Below, piece after piece: positions 40,952 through 50,072 of a stretch of DNA of 64,000 nucleotides (positions are counted from its first letter, which is position 1; every line of letters begins with the position of its first letter). Location: the NCBI GenBank assembly GCA_017437755.1, contig JAFRXI010000037.1, positions 1 through 64,000 of the forward strand. Direction: 5' to 3'. Made by a program: the position numbers and the translations under genes. This DNA comes from Bacteroidales bacterium (GTDB lineage: Bacteria; Bacteroidota; Bacteroidia; Bacteroidales; UBA932). A model generated the notes under the pieces. That model did no database searches, was not told the origin of the DNA, and saw only the letters and a program-made list of their open reading frames with translations.

Positions 40952-42077
40952 AGTGCCCGGGGCAAATGCCGGCGGTGACCGACCATTTCTTTGAGCCTCC
41001 CACGAACATGTTCACCGTGCCGGGATTGACGTAGTCGCCCGCATCGGAAACGAATATAACGTCCTTGTCGAGCACGGCCAGGCCGTAAGGATTGACTCCG
41101 TCGAGGTTTATGCTGAAACTGCCTTTAACCCCGTTCCTGCAGGTATTTCCCTTCCAGGTCCCGTCCTCCGATCCGATCCAGTATACCGTGTCGCCGGAGA
41201 TGGCAGATACGCTGACGTTGTCGGCAATCTTTGAAACCTTGTCGCCGTCACCGGCGTTTATCCTCCAGATGGAGGAGGGAACTTTGCCGTAGATGCCGAA
41301 TGAGGTGACATAGATGTTGCCATTGCCGTCGGAATAGACCCTCTGAAGGTTGTCGGTGAGGGTCAGGGTCTTTGTGACCTTGAAGGTTGCGGCGTCAATC
41401 ACGCTGACGGTCTTGTCATAGGCATAGTCCGGGGCCAGGCTGCTGGAAAAGCCTCCGGAATTGGCAACGTATAACTTGCCGCCGTACACTGCGATTCCTT
41501 CCGGCTGGTAGCCTACCTCCACGGACCCCTTGACCTCCCGGTTCTGGATAGCGATCCGGTATACCTTTCCCTTGGGGTTTGACGAATCGGTGACGTTCCA
41601 GTTGCCGTCGTAGTTGATATATGCCCCGGCGTATGATGTGACGTAGGCGTAGGTGTCGTCAAAGGCGATGAACCTGGGGGAGGGGATGGTGATGGCCGCA
41701 CTTTCCCTCTCGTTCGTTGCGCTGATCACCTCCACAAGGCCGGAATTGTTGACGACGATCCAGGCCTCGTTGCCCTTGACGGCGATATCGTTGCCCACGT
41801 CACCGAGTCCGGCGCCCACGTCGGGGTTCATCTTTTTGAAGGCCCCCGTGACGTAGAGTCCGTCGTCCAGCCTGAGGAAATCCAGGGAGGCGCTGTTCGA
41901 ACCCATCTGCCCCTCGTTGAGGACAAAGAGTTTACCGGTCTTTCCGGAGATGGCGGAAACGTCCACGGAGGTACCCGTAAGCGACGAGTCTTTTATCGGC
42001 GTTTCGGGATTTACGTCCTTCCGGCACGCTGAAAGGCACAGCACGCCGAAGAACAAAAGCAAGGCTGCTTTTTTCAT
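40938..42077 (-). CDS. btuG: BtuG-like surface beta-propeller B12-binding lipoprotein
   Basis: The product (379 residues) has a lipobox (LCLSACRKD) and YncE-like/DUF5074 propeller repeats of about 45 residues: KLFVLNEGQMGSNSASLDFL, DIAVKGNEAWIVVNNSGLVEVI, GYQPEGIAVYGGKLYVANSGG, KTVSVIDAATFKVTKTLTLT and NPYGLAVLDKDVIFVSDAGD. In Bacteroides thetaiotaomicron, BtuG is a surface propeller lipoprotein that captures B12 with very high affinity and hands it to BtuB; it is encoded beside btuB. The same order, a cobalamin riboswitch in the leader and the 14-base overlap with btuB support the same role here. Other YncE-type propellers exist, so the name rests largely on context. Confidence 0.85.
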   Translation of the reverse strand: MKKAALLLFFGVLCLSACRKDVNPETPIKDSSLTGTSVDVSAISGKTGKLFVLNEGQMGSNSASLDFLRLDDGLYVTGAFKKMNPDVGAGLGDVGNDIAVKGNEAWIVVNNSGLVEVISATNERESAAITIPSPRFIAFDDTYAYVTSYAGAYINYDGNWNVTDSSNPKGKVYRIAIQNREVKGSVEVGYQPEGIAVYGGKLYVANSGGFSSSLAPDYAYDKTVSVIDAATFKVTKTLTLTDNLQRVYSDGNGNIYVTSFGIYGKVPSSIWRINAGDGDKVSKIADNVSVSAISGDTVYWIGSEDGTWKGNTCRNGVKGSFSINLDGVNPYGLAVLDKDVIFVSDAGDYVNPGTVNMFVGGSKKWSVTAGICPGHFAIY

Positions 42078-42139
42078 AAGAGAATAATAATGTTTACGTT
42101 TCGGCAGGGACTTGCCCCCGAGCCCCGGCGCCTGACTTA

Positions 42140-42326
42140 ATCATGGCAGGTCTTCTGACTTCTCCGCGGCTCCGGCCTTCTCGGGGTGACGCCTTGCCGG
42201 CGGTCACAGCCCCAATGGCTGGGATTCGGAGCCGTTTTGGATGACACAGCTGCGGGCACAGTCCCGGATTCCCACCGGCTTCCCTTTTAAGCCCCCGGGG
42301 AAGACTCCCCGTGCGGGCACCATGAT
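42140..42326 (-). promoter_or_regulatory. Cobalamin (adenosylcobalamin-type) riboswitch
   Basis: Read on the minus strand the sequence shows the class hallmarks in order. The P1 arms ATCATGG (42320-42326) and CCATGAT (42140-42146) enclose GGTGCCCGCA, then AAAAGGGAAGCCGGTGGGAA and TCCGG, GCCCGCAGCTGT, a GCCATTGG segment corresponding to the usual GCCACTG, and the B12 box GTCAGAAGACCTGCC (42145-42159). The btuG start codon follows after 62 bases, which hold the expression platform. On B12 binding it should lower expression of btuG-btuB-permease. A promoter-like TATCTTTA lies just upstream on the minus strand. Confidence 0.93.
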
Positions 42327-42425
42327 CCGGCGGTAAAGATAACCATATCTTGGAAATATTGTGACGGCGGCGGTTCAAAAAAGTGTGTGGCGACGGGCAT
42401 ATGGTCCGGCCCGGCCGGAAAAGCC

Positions 42426-42470
42426 TTCTTATTTCACGGATATTTTTAATATATTTGCGAATGTGAAATA
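42426..42470 (+). promoter_or_regulatory. Predicted promoter of the STAS-NRPS operon with flanking inverted repeat
   Basis: TATATTTG at 42450-42457 is a perfect -7 box; a TTC at 42426-42428 lies 21 bases upstream where TTG is expected. An 8-base inverted repeat, TATTTCAC (42430-42437) and GTGAAATA (42463-42470), brackets the -7 box and could be an operator. The STAS ATG is at 42479. Confidence 0.55.
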
Positions 42471-42478
42471 TCTGATCT

Positions 42479-42781
42479 ATGGAAACGACTTTCAACAGGG
42501 AAAACGAAGTTCTGAAAATCAAGGTTGACGGCAGACTCGACGCCGCGACCTCGGATGAATTCGTGGCGGAGACCGAAAAAAGGATTGACGACACCCTCAG
42601 GGTCATCGAGGTGGACTGCAGCGCGCTTGAATATATCAGCAGTGCGGGCCTCAGGGCTTTCATGGCCCTCTACGACCGGATCTGCGACAATGACGGCGGC
42701 ATCACGCTCCACAAGGTGGGCGAGCAGGTAGGCGACGTGCTGCGGATGACCGGAATGAACGAAGTATTCACTATCGACTGA
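42479..42781 (+). CDS. STAS-domain protein (anti-sigma factor antagonist, SpoIIAA/RsbV-like)
   Basis: The whole protein (100 residues) is one STAS domain: a first strand EVLKIKVDGRLDAATSDEFV, then IEVDCSALEYISSAGLRAFM. The conserved Ser (Ser55, the second of YISSAGL) is the residue that RsbW-type kinases phosphorylate and SpoIIE/RsbU-type phosphatases restore. In Gram-positive bacteria the unphosphorylated form traps the anti-sigma kinase and frees a sigma factor. Here its stop codon is 4 bases before the NRPS start, so it heads the NRPS operon, and a phosphatase-kinase protein is encoded at the far end of the cluster. No sigma factor is encoded nearby, so its output partner is unknown and could be non-transcriptional. 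Confidence 0.9.
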   Translation: METTFNRENEVLKIKVDGRLDAATSDEFVAETEKRIDDTLRVIEVDCSALEYISSAGLRAFMALYDRICDNDGGITLHKVGEQVGDVLRMTGMNEVFTID

Positions 42782-42785
42782 TAAA

Positions 42786-45700
42786 ATGGAAAAGCAATTC
42801 CCTTTAAGCCGGTCCCAGTATGGTCTCTACGTGGCCTGCCTCGGACATCCCGGCGAGGTTTTCTATAATCTCCCGTTCCTGTATACCCTCGACGGTTCCC
42901 TGGACGCGGACCGTCTCTGCAGGGCCGTGGAAGCGGCCGCAGAAGCCCACCCGGTCCTTTTTACAAGGATATCCCAGGGAGCGGACGGCGAACCGGTCCA
43001 GGCTGTGCGGAAGGAAAGGCTGAGCCTCAAGGCTGAGCTTATCGAGAGCATCGACACGGTGAAAAAAGACCTTATAAAGCCCTTCGACATACTCTCCGAC
43101 AGGCTTTTCCGCATCCGCATCATGAAGGACGCCTCCATCCTCTACCTGTTCCTCGACATCCACCACATCATAAGCGACGGGGTCTCGATGCAGGTGCTGG
43201 TCCGCGATATCGGGAAAGCGTACGACGGGGAGGCCCTCTCGGGAGAGGAACTGTCCCTCGCTGACTTCGCAGGGGAGGAAGCCGCCCTCCGGGCCACTCC
43301 GGCCTACGCGGAGGACAAGGCATGGTTCGCCGCGACCTACGACTGCCAGGACACGTTCACCGAGGTGTGTCCTGACCTCGAGGATACCGAAAAAAAGGAC
43401 GGCCGGCTGGGCCGGATCCTGGAAGTGTCACCGGAGGAGGCAGGCGCCTTCTGCAGGAAGGCCGGCATGTTCAAAAGCACTTTCTACACGGCGGCTTACG
43501 CCTTCCTCCTCGCCCGATACTGCGGCGGGGACGAGGCCCTTTTCAACACCGTTTACGCCGGACGAGACGACAAGCGGCTTGCCGGCAGCGTGGGGATGTT
43601 CGTCAAGACCATCCCCGTCTATGCCAGGTTCGACGCCGGGACTTCCGTCATGGACTTCCTCGGTGCCCTGCAGGAGCAGATGGGGAATGCCCGGAAGCAC
43701 GGGCTGTACAGCTATTCCGAGGCCGTCCATGACCTCGGTCTGCAGTCGGCGACCGATTTCGGCTGGCACGGCGAGATCTTCGGGGACGGATCATTCGCCG
43801 GCAAGCCGATGTCCAGCGAACTGATTGAGGAAACCCGTATCTCCAAGCTCTATTTCAAGGCATACATTCTCGGCGGCCGGATACACGTGGAGGCGGAATA
43901 CAACGCCAACGAATACTCCCAAAGCCTGATTTCGTCGTTCCTGGAAAGTTATGAAGAGGTCGTAAAGGGCTTTCTCTCAAAGGAAAGGCTCTCAGAAATC
44001 GGCATCGCCTCCGAAGGGCAGATCCGCCTCCTCGACTCCTTCAACGCACCGGAAAAGCCCTATGACCTCTCCGAGACCGTGGTCTCCGCCTTCCGCCGCC
44101 AGGCCGGCCTGACCCCGGACAAGACGCTCGTCGTTTACAAGGACAGGCGTTATACCTTCCGTGAGGTGGACCGCATCTCCGAAAACATAGCTGCCCACCT
44201 TCTTTCCAGGGGGCTCGGCCGCGAGGACGTGGTGTCCATCATCATCCCGCGGTGCGAATGGATGATCATCGCCCCCCTTGGCGTACTCAAAGCCGGCTGC
44301 ACCTACCAGCCGCTGGACCCGACCTATCCGGAGGAGAGGCTCAACTTTATGGTGAAGGACGCCGGGGCGCGCTACCTTATCGCAGACAGGGACCTCCGTC
44401 ACCTGGTCACCGGATACGATGGCGAAACCCTGCTAACCGACGAGATAGCCGGACTCGGGGACGGAGACGCGTCAGAGGTGGAAGTGAATGCCCAAGACCG
44501 CATGGTGCTGCTGTACACCTCCGGCTCCACAGGTGTCCCGAAGGGCTGCGAGATCCTTCACCGGAACGTGGTGTCCTTCTGTCGCATGAGTACGGAAATG
44601 CTCCATATGGACTCCTCCAGCCGCCTCTCCGCGTATGCCAGCTTCGGCTTCGACGCCCACCTGATGGACGTCGTATGCCCGGTTATCACCGGAGCCGAAA
44701 TCCACGTCATCCCGGAGGAACTGCGCCTGGACCTGATGGCGCTCAACGATTATTTCAACGAAAACGGCATCACCCACACCTTTATGACCACCCAGGTGGC
44801 CTACCAGTTTGCCACCAGCGAAATCCCTAACACGTCCCTCAAATACTTCCTCACCGGAGGCGAAAAACTCGCCTCGCTGGTCCCGCCGAAGAACTTCACT
44901 CTCTTCAACGCCTACGGCCCCACGGAGACCGTCTGCTACGTCACGGCGTATCCGGTTACGGATTACAGGAAGAACATCCCGATCGGCAAGTCCGTCGCAA
45001 ACTGCCGTTGCTATATCGTGGATGCCTGCGGCCACAGGCAGAGCGTCGGCGCGGCCGGAGAACTCTGGATCAGCGGACCGCAGGTGAGCCGCGGATACCT
45101 GGGCAGGCCGGACAAGACCGCCGAGGTGTTCGTCCGGAATCCTTTCACCGACGATCCCTTCTACGCCGACGCCTACAGGACGGGCGACATCGTCCGCTAT
45201 CTTCCCGACGGGAACATCCAGTTCGTGGGACGCAAGGACGGAATGGTCAAAATCCGCGGTTTCCGTATCGAGCTCAAGGAAGTGGAAGCGGTCATACGGA
45301 AATATCCCGGTATCAGGGACGCCACCGTGCAGGCCTTTGACGCCAAGGGCGGGGGAAAGTTCATAGCGGCCTACATAGTGGCCGATGGGAAGATTGACGT
45401 CGAGGCGCTGAACGCTTTCATCATGGAGGAAAAGCCTCCGTACATGGTCCCTGCCGTCACGATGCAGATAGACGCCATCCCCCTCAACCAGAACCAGAAG
45501 GTCAACCGCAAGGCCCTGCCCGAGCCCGTCCTCCAGAAGGAGGAGGGTGCCGGCCGCAGCGCCCCCCTGAATATCCTTGAACAGGAAATCGTGCGTATGG
45601 CCGGCATCGAGGGCGAGCCTGACATAACCACGCCCCTGGGTTTCCTCGGCCTCACTTCCATCTCGGCCATCAAGCTGGCCGTCCGGCTGAGCAAGAAATA

Positions 45701-48700
45701 CGGCGTCTCCCTCAATGCCAAGGAGATGGTGAAGACCGGGACTGTCCAGTCGGTCGAGAACGAAATCCTTGCATCGATGCTCTCCGGAGAAGCCGCCCCG
45801 GCGGCCGGGCCGGCAAGGCAGGAAGCCGCTGCGAGCCGCACCTTCGCCCTCAGCGCACCCCAGCAGGGCGTCTATGTGGACTGTCTCAAGAACCCGGCCT
45901 CGACCATCTACAACATCCCCGTGAGCATACTTCTGCCGGAAGGGACGGAGCCGGAGAGGGTGGTCTCCGCCGTCAAGGCCATAGTAAGGGCCCATCCCGA
46001 ACTGACGGTCAGTTTCGGAAGCGAAGGCTCCGACATCGTCCAGACGACTCATCCCGGCATCGAAGTGGACGTGCCCGTCCTAAAGGTCTCCAGGGAGGAG
46101 TTCGCCTCCGTCAAGGCCGACTTCGTCAAGCCGTTCAACCTCACCCAGGCACCTCTCTGCCGCTTCTGCGTGGCTGAGGCCGGAGGGGAGGTATACCTCC
46201 TTTCGGATATGCACCACCTGGTATCGGACGGGGCGTCCTACGACATCTTTTTCCGCCAGCTGTGCACCCTCCTGGAAGGCGGAGCCATCGATCCCGAACA
46301 GCTTGATTACGCCGGGTTCGTCTCCCGCGAGAAGGCTACCGACCTCGTCGAGGCGGCCGGTTTCTTCGACAGCCAGCTCGGCGGGGTGGAAGGCGTCACC
46401 GAACTGACCTCCGACCTTACGAACCCGTTCCCCGACGGAAGGACTGAATCGGCGTCGGCTCCCGTGGACTGGCCAGCCGTGGAGGCGTTCTGCCGCGCAA
46501 ACGGCGTCACTGCCGCCCACCTTATGCTGTCGTCGGTAATCTACACCCTTTCGCGGTTCTCGGCAAACCCAGACGTGACTCTGGTCACCATCAGCAACGG
46601 GCGTTCGGACACGGCGATCGCCGACACCATCGGCATGTTCGTCAATACCCTCGCTATCCACGCCAGGGTCACGCCGGAGAAGGTCTCCGACTTCGTCCGC
46701 GGCGTCAGCCGGACCTTCGATGAGACACTCCGCCATGAGAACTACCCCTTTGCAAAGGTCGCAGCCGACTACGACCTCACGGCGGAAATCATGTTCGCCT
46801 ACCAGATAGGCGTTATCGACAGCTATTCCGTAGGCGGGAAGGCGCTCAGGACAGAGAGTCTCGAACTGGACGTGCCGAAGTTCCCCATAGCATTCTATAT
46901 CAACGAAATCGACGGCGTGCCGTCCGTGGTGGTGGAATACGACAACGGGAAATACAGCCGCGCGATGATGGAAAGCCTGGCCGCTTCGGCGGCAACCGCT
47001 GCAAAGCGCTTCGCCGAGTCGCCGGATGCACTTCTGACCGGCATATCCCTGCTGGACGGGAAGCGTACGGAGATACTGGACGGTTTCAACGATACATCTG
47101 TGGAATACGATGCCTCCGAAACGGTCGTTTCACTCTTCCGCCGCCGCGTTGCAGAGAATCCGGACAAGCCGGCGGTTGTATATGAAGACAAAGTCCTGAC
47201 CTACCGTGAAGTGGATGAGATATCGGAGAGAATAGCCGGGAAGATCCTTTCCCTCGGTCTTGTCCGGGAGAGCGTTGTCTCCGTCCTTATCCCGCGTTGC
47301 GAATGGATGAGCGTGGCTTCCCTCGGAGTCCTGAAGGCCGGCTGCGCCTACCAGCCGCTGGACCCCGGGTACCCGAAGGAGAGGCTCGGTTTCATGATTC
47401 AGGACGCTTCGGCGAGGCTACTGATCGCTGATGAAAGCCTTATCGGACTCGTCGACGGATACAAGGGCCCCGTGCTGTTCACAAAGGACATCGCCGCCCT
47501 TCCGGAGACCAGGGTCCCCGCGGAAGCGGCGCCGCGCCCGCAGGATCTTTTCATCCTCCTCTACACGTCCGGTTCCACCGGCACGCCCAAGGGCTGCCAG
47601 TGGGAGCACCGCAACATAGTCGCCTTCTGCGCCTGGTACAGGAGGAAATTCTCGCTGGGTACGGACTGCCGGGTATCGGCCTACGCGAGCTACGGCTTCG
47701 ACGCCTGCCAGATGGACATGTATTCGGCGCTCACCGCGGGGGCGACTTCCTACATAGTACCCGAGTCGTTGAGGCTGGACCTCCCGGCCCTGGCGGCGTT
47801 CTATGAGAGGGAAGGCGTAACCCACGCCTTCATGACGACCCAGATTGCGTACCAGTTTGCGACGACGCAGAAATGCGCCTCGCTCCGGTATCTCCTCACC
47901 GGAGGCGAGAAGCTCGCGAGCCTTGCTCCTCCCGGCAACTATACCCTCGTGAACATCTACGGTCCCACGGAGTGCACCATCTGTATCACTACGTATGACC
48001 TGAAGGACACGCTCCGCGACATCCCTATCGGAAAGCCCACGGACAATACAAAGCTCTATATCGTTGATTCAGAAGGGCATAGGCTTCCTCTCGGGGCGGC
48101 AGGCGAGCTCTGGGCGGAAGGACCGCAGGTCAGCCGCGGATACCTGAACCGTCCGGAGAAGACGGCGGAGACCTATATCCCGAACCCCTTCGGCCCGGGC
48201 ATCATCTACCGTACCGGCGACATAGTCCGCTATCAGGGTGACGGCAACATCCAGTTCGTGGGCCGCCGCGACGGGCAGGTCAAGATCCGCGGTTTCCGCA
48301 TCGAACTCAAGGAGGTGGAGGCTGTGATCCGGGAATACCCTGGTATCAAGGACGCCACCGTGCAGGCCTTCGACTACAGCGGAGGCGGCAAGTACATAGT
48401 GGCTTATATCGTGAGCGGAAGCGAGGTGGACGTCGGCAGGCTCAACGCTTTCATCGCGGAGAGGAAGCCGTCCTATATGGTCCCAGCCGCCACGATGCAG
48501 ATAGACAGCATCCCCCTCAACCAGAACCAGAAGGTCAACCGCAAGGCCCTGCCGGCACCGGTGATAAACGTGGCCCAGCGCCACTATGATGCCCCTTTGG
48601 GCGATACCGAGAAGCTCTTCTGCAAGATATTCCAAGACGTCCTCTCCATGGACAAGGTGGGAGCGACGGACAATTTCTTCGATCTGGGAGGAACCTCGCT

Positions 48701-50072
48701 TATGGTGACAAGGGTCATAATCGAAGCCGACAAGGCCGGACGTCACGTAGCCTACGGCGACATCTTCGATCACCCGACCCCGAGGCTTCTCGCCGCTTCC
48801 CTGGACAAGGACGGGGAGGCTGCCGCGGGAGAGGACAGGACTGTCACCGGATACGATTACAGCGCTATCGACAGGATCCTTGGGGAGAATACCCTCGACG
48901 CATTCCGCAGCGGCGGGATGCTCGGAATGAAGAATGTGCTCCTCACGGGCGCAACGGGGTATCTGGGAATACATATGCTCAATGAACTCATCCACTCCGA
49001 TGCCGCGACCATCTGCTGCCTGGTCCGCGGAAAGGGGCGGGACGAAGCCGAGCGCAGGCTCAAAACCCTTCTCTATTACTACTTCGAGTCCACGTTCCAG
49101 GAACTCTTCGACAGCGGAAGGCTCCGCGTCGCGGTGGGCGATGTGACGTCCGATATCGGGGCGGCCGTCGGACCGCTTTGTGAGGATGCGCCGGTGGATA
49201 CGGTATTCAACTGCGCCGCCGTGGTGAAGCATTTCTCCAAGGGTACGGAGATCGAGGACGTCAATGTGGGAGGGGCTGCCGCATGCGTGGAATTCTGCCT
49301 GGCCCACGGGGCGAGGCTGATCCACGTGTCCACCTACAGCACGGCCGGCCTCAACACGGGAGACCTGGATCCCTCGACCGTCCTCACAGAGACGAAGCTC
49401 TACTACGGCCAGTCGATGGAGAACGCCTATGTCCACTCCAAGTTCCTGTCGGAGAGGCTTGTGCTGGAAGCTGCGGCGACCCGCGGCCTTTCAGCCAAGG
49501 TCGTCCGCCTGGGGAACCTGGCGCCTCGCTCGACCGACGGCGAATTCCAGATCAATTTCCAGACCAACAGCGCAATGGGCCGTGTCCGTGCCTACAAGGT
49601 CATCGGGGGATATCCCTACGGGGCCACGGAGCAGCCGATGGAGTTCTCTCCCATCAACGAGGTGGCCAGGGCAATCGTCCTCCTGAGCAGGACTCCCGAA
49701 AAATGCCGTTTGTTCCATCCCTACAACAACCATTCGGTCTTCTTCGGAGACGTCCTGGATGAGCTCAGGATAATCGGGGACGCCCCCAGGCAGATGGAGG
49801 AGGAAGAGTTCGCCCGGAGGATGGAGGAAGCCGGCGCAGACCCGGATAAGGCTCCGCTTCTCACCGGGGTGCTGGCCTACGCCGACATGGCCCACGGCAA
49901 GAAAGCCACTATGATTATGCCGGACAACAGGTACACCACCCAGGTGCTCTACCGTCTCGGCTTCCGCTGGTCGCCGACCTCGTGGGACTATGTGGACAAG
50001 TTCCTCCTGGCGATTTCCCGGCTCGGCTACTTCAAACCAAGGCGCGGATCCTGCAATGGTCCTCGTAAATGA
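42786..50072 (+). CDS. Two-module nonribosomal peptide synthetase with terminal reductase (C-A-PCP-C-A-PCP-R)
   Basis: The protein has 2428 residues. C1 spans 1-400 with active-site HHIISDG at 126. A1 spans 410-910 with YTSGSTG at 577, NAYGPTE, and GRKDGMVKIRGFRIELKEVE. PCP1 has Ser958 in an atypical GLTSISAIKL. C2 spans 1015-1430 with HHLVSDG at 1143. A2 spans 1430-1915 with YTSGSTG at 1593. PCP2 has Ser1971 in a standard DLGGTSL. The reductase spans about 2045-2400 with the NAD(P)H motif GATGYLG at 2055 and catalytic Tyr2215/Lys2219 (YVHSK). The starter C domain implies an N-acylated first residue, and the reductase implies release as aldehyde or alcohol. Alignment to GrsA by eye gives pocket residues D-A-M-F-L-G-A-C-Y-K (A1) and D-A-M-F-L-G-I-I-C-K (A2), which I read as hydrophobic amino acids, tentatively. 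Cytoplasmic. Confidence 0.95.
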   Translation: MEKQFPLSRSQYGLYVACLGHPGEVFYNLPFLYTLDGSLDADRLCRAVEAAAEAHPVLFTRISQGADGEPVQAVRKERLSLKAELIESIDTVKKDLIKPFDILSDRLFRIRIMKDASILYLFLDIHHIISDGVSMQVLVRDIGKAYDGEALSGEELSLADFAGEEAALRATPAYAEDKAWFAATYDCQDTFTEVCPDLEDTEKKDGRLGRILEVSPEEAGAFCRKAGMFKSTFYTAAYAFLLARYCGGDEALFNTVYAGRDDKRLAGSVGMFVKTIPVYARFDAGTSVMDFLGALQEQMGNARKHGLYSYSEAVHDLGLQSATDFGWHGEIFGDGSFAGKPMSSELIEETRISKLYFKAYILGGRIHVEAEYNANEYSQSLISSFLESYEEVVKGFLSKERLSEIGIASEGQIRLLDSFNAPEKPYDLSETVVSAFRRQAGLTPDKTLVVYKDRRYTFREVDRISENIAAHLLSRGLGREDVVSIIIPRCEWMIIAPLGVLKAGCTYQPLDPTYPEERLNFMVKDAGARYLIADRDLRHLVTGYDGETLLTDEIAGLGDGDASEVEVNAQDRMVLLYTSGSTGVPKGCEILHRNVVSFCRMSTEMLHMDSSSRLSAYASFGFDAHLMDVVCPVITGAEIHVIPEELRLDLMALNDYFNENGITHTFMTTQVAYQFATSEIPNTSLKYFLTGGEKLASLVPPKNFTLFNAYGPTETVCYVTAYPVTDYRKNIPIGKSVANCRCYIVDACGHRQSVGAAGELWISGPQVSRGYLGRPDKTAEVFVRNPFTDDPFYADAYRTGDIVRYLPDGNIQFVGRKDGMVKIRGFRIELKEVEAVIRKYPGIRDATVQAFDAKGGGKFIAAYIVADGKIDVEALNAFIMEEKPPYMVPAVTMQIDAIPLNQNQKVNRKALPEPVLQKEEGAGRSAPLNILEQEIVRMAGIEGEPDITTPLGFLGLTSISAIKLAVRLSKKYGVSLNAKEMVKTGTVQSVENEILASMLSGEAAPAAGPARQEAAASRTFALSAPQQGVYVDCLKNPASTIYNIPVSILLPEGTEPERVVSAVKAIVRAHPELTVSFGSEGSDIVQTTHPGIEVDVPVLKVSREEFASVKADFVKPFNLTQAPLCRFCVAEAGGEVYLLSDMHHLVSDGASYDIFFRQLCTLLEGGAIDPEQLDYAGFVSREKATDLVEAAGFFDSQLGGVEGVTELTSDLTNPFPDGRTESASAPVDWPAVEAFCRANGVTAAHLMLSSVIYTLSRFSANPDVTLVTISNGRSDTAIADTIGMFVNTLAIHARVTPEKVSDFVRGVSRTFDETLRHENYPFAKVAADYDLTAEIMFAYQIGVIDSYSVGGKALRTESLELDVPKFPIAFYINEIDGVPSVVVEYDNGKYSRAMMESLAASAATAAKRFAESPDALLTGISLLDGKRTEILDGFNDTSVEYDASETVVSLFRRRVAENPDKPAVVYEDKVLTYREVDEISERIAGKILSLGLVRESVVSVLIPRCEWMSVASLGVLKAGCAYQPLDPGYPKERLGFMIQDASARLLIADESLIGLVDGYKGPVLFTKDIAALPETRVPAEAAPRPQDLFILLYTSGSTGTPKGCQWEHRNIVAFCAWYRRKFSLGTDCRVSAYASYGFDACQMDMYSALTAGATSYIVPESLRLDLPALAAFYEREGVTHAFMTTQIAYQFATTQKCASLRYLLTGGEKLASLAPPGNYTLVNIYGPTECTICITTYDLKDTLRDIPIGKPTDNTKLYIVDSEGHRLPLGAAGELWAEGPQVSRGYLNRPEKTAETYIPNPFGPGIIYRTGDIVRYQGDGNIQFVGRRDGQVKIRGFRIELKEVEAVIREYPGIKDATVQAFDYSGGGKYIVAYIVSGSEVDVGRLNAFIAERKPSYMVPAATMQIDSIPLNQNQKVNRKALPAPVINVAQRHYDAPLGDTEKLFCKIFQDVLSMDKVGATDNFFDLGGTSLMVTRVIIEADKAGRHVAYGDIFDHPTPRLLAASLDKDGEAAAGEDRTVTGYDYSAIDRILGENTLDAFRSGGMLGMKNVLLTGATGYLGIHMLNELIHSDAATICCLVRGKGRDEAERRLKTLLYYYFESTFQELFDSGRLRVAVGDVTSDIGAAVGPLCEDAPVDTVFNCAAVVKHFSKGTEIEDVNVGGAAACVEFCLAHGARLIHVSTYSTAGLNTGDLDPSTVLTETKLYYGQSMENAYVHSKFLSERLVLEAAATRGLSAKVVRLGNLAPRSTDGEFQINFQTNSAMGRVRAYKVIGGYPYGATEQPMEFSPINEVARAIVLLSRTPEKCRLFHPYNNHSVFFGDVLDELRIIGDAPRQMEEEEFARRMEEAGADPDKAPLLTGVLAYADMAHGKKATMIMPDNRYTTQVLYRLGFRWSPTSWDYVDKFLLAISRLGYFKPRRGSCNGPRK

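Noticed and set aside
42094-42663. 189-residue minus-strand open frame across the riboswitch
   Set aside because: It overlaps the cobalamin aptamer and the STAS gene in antisense and has no coding character.
44472-46052. 526-residue minus-strand open frame inside the NRPS gene
   Set aside because: Antisense shadow of a GC-rich gene; no recognisable domain, and the plus strand encodes clear A, PCP and C motifs.
48069-49436. 455-residue minus-strand open frame
   Set aside because: Antisense to A2, PCP2 and reductase codons of the NRPS, with low-complexity His/Gly/Val-rich composition typical of shadows.
49990-50055. Longer start for the phosphopantetheinyl transferase
   Set aside because: The extra 22 residues lie in the NRPS 3' end and match no family sequence; the ATG at 50056 is the better start.
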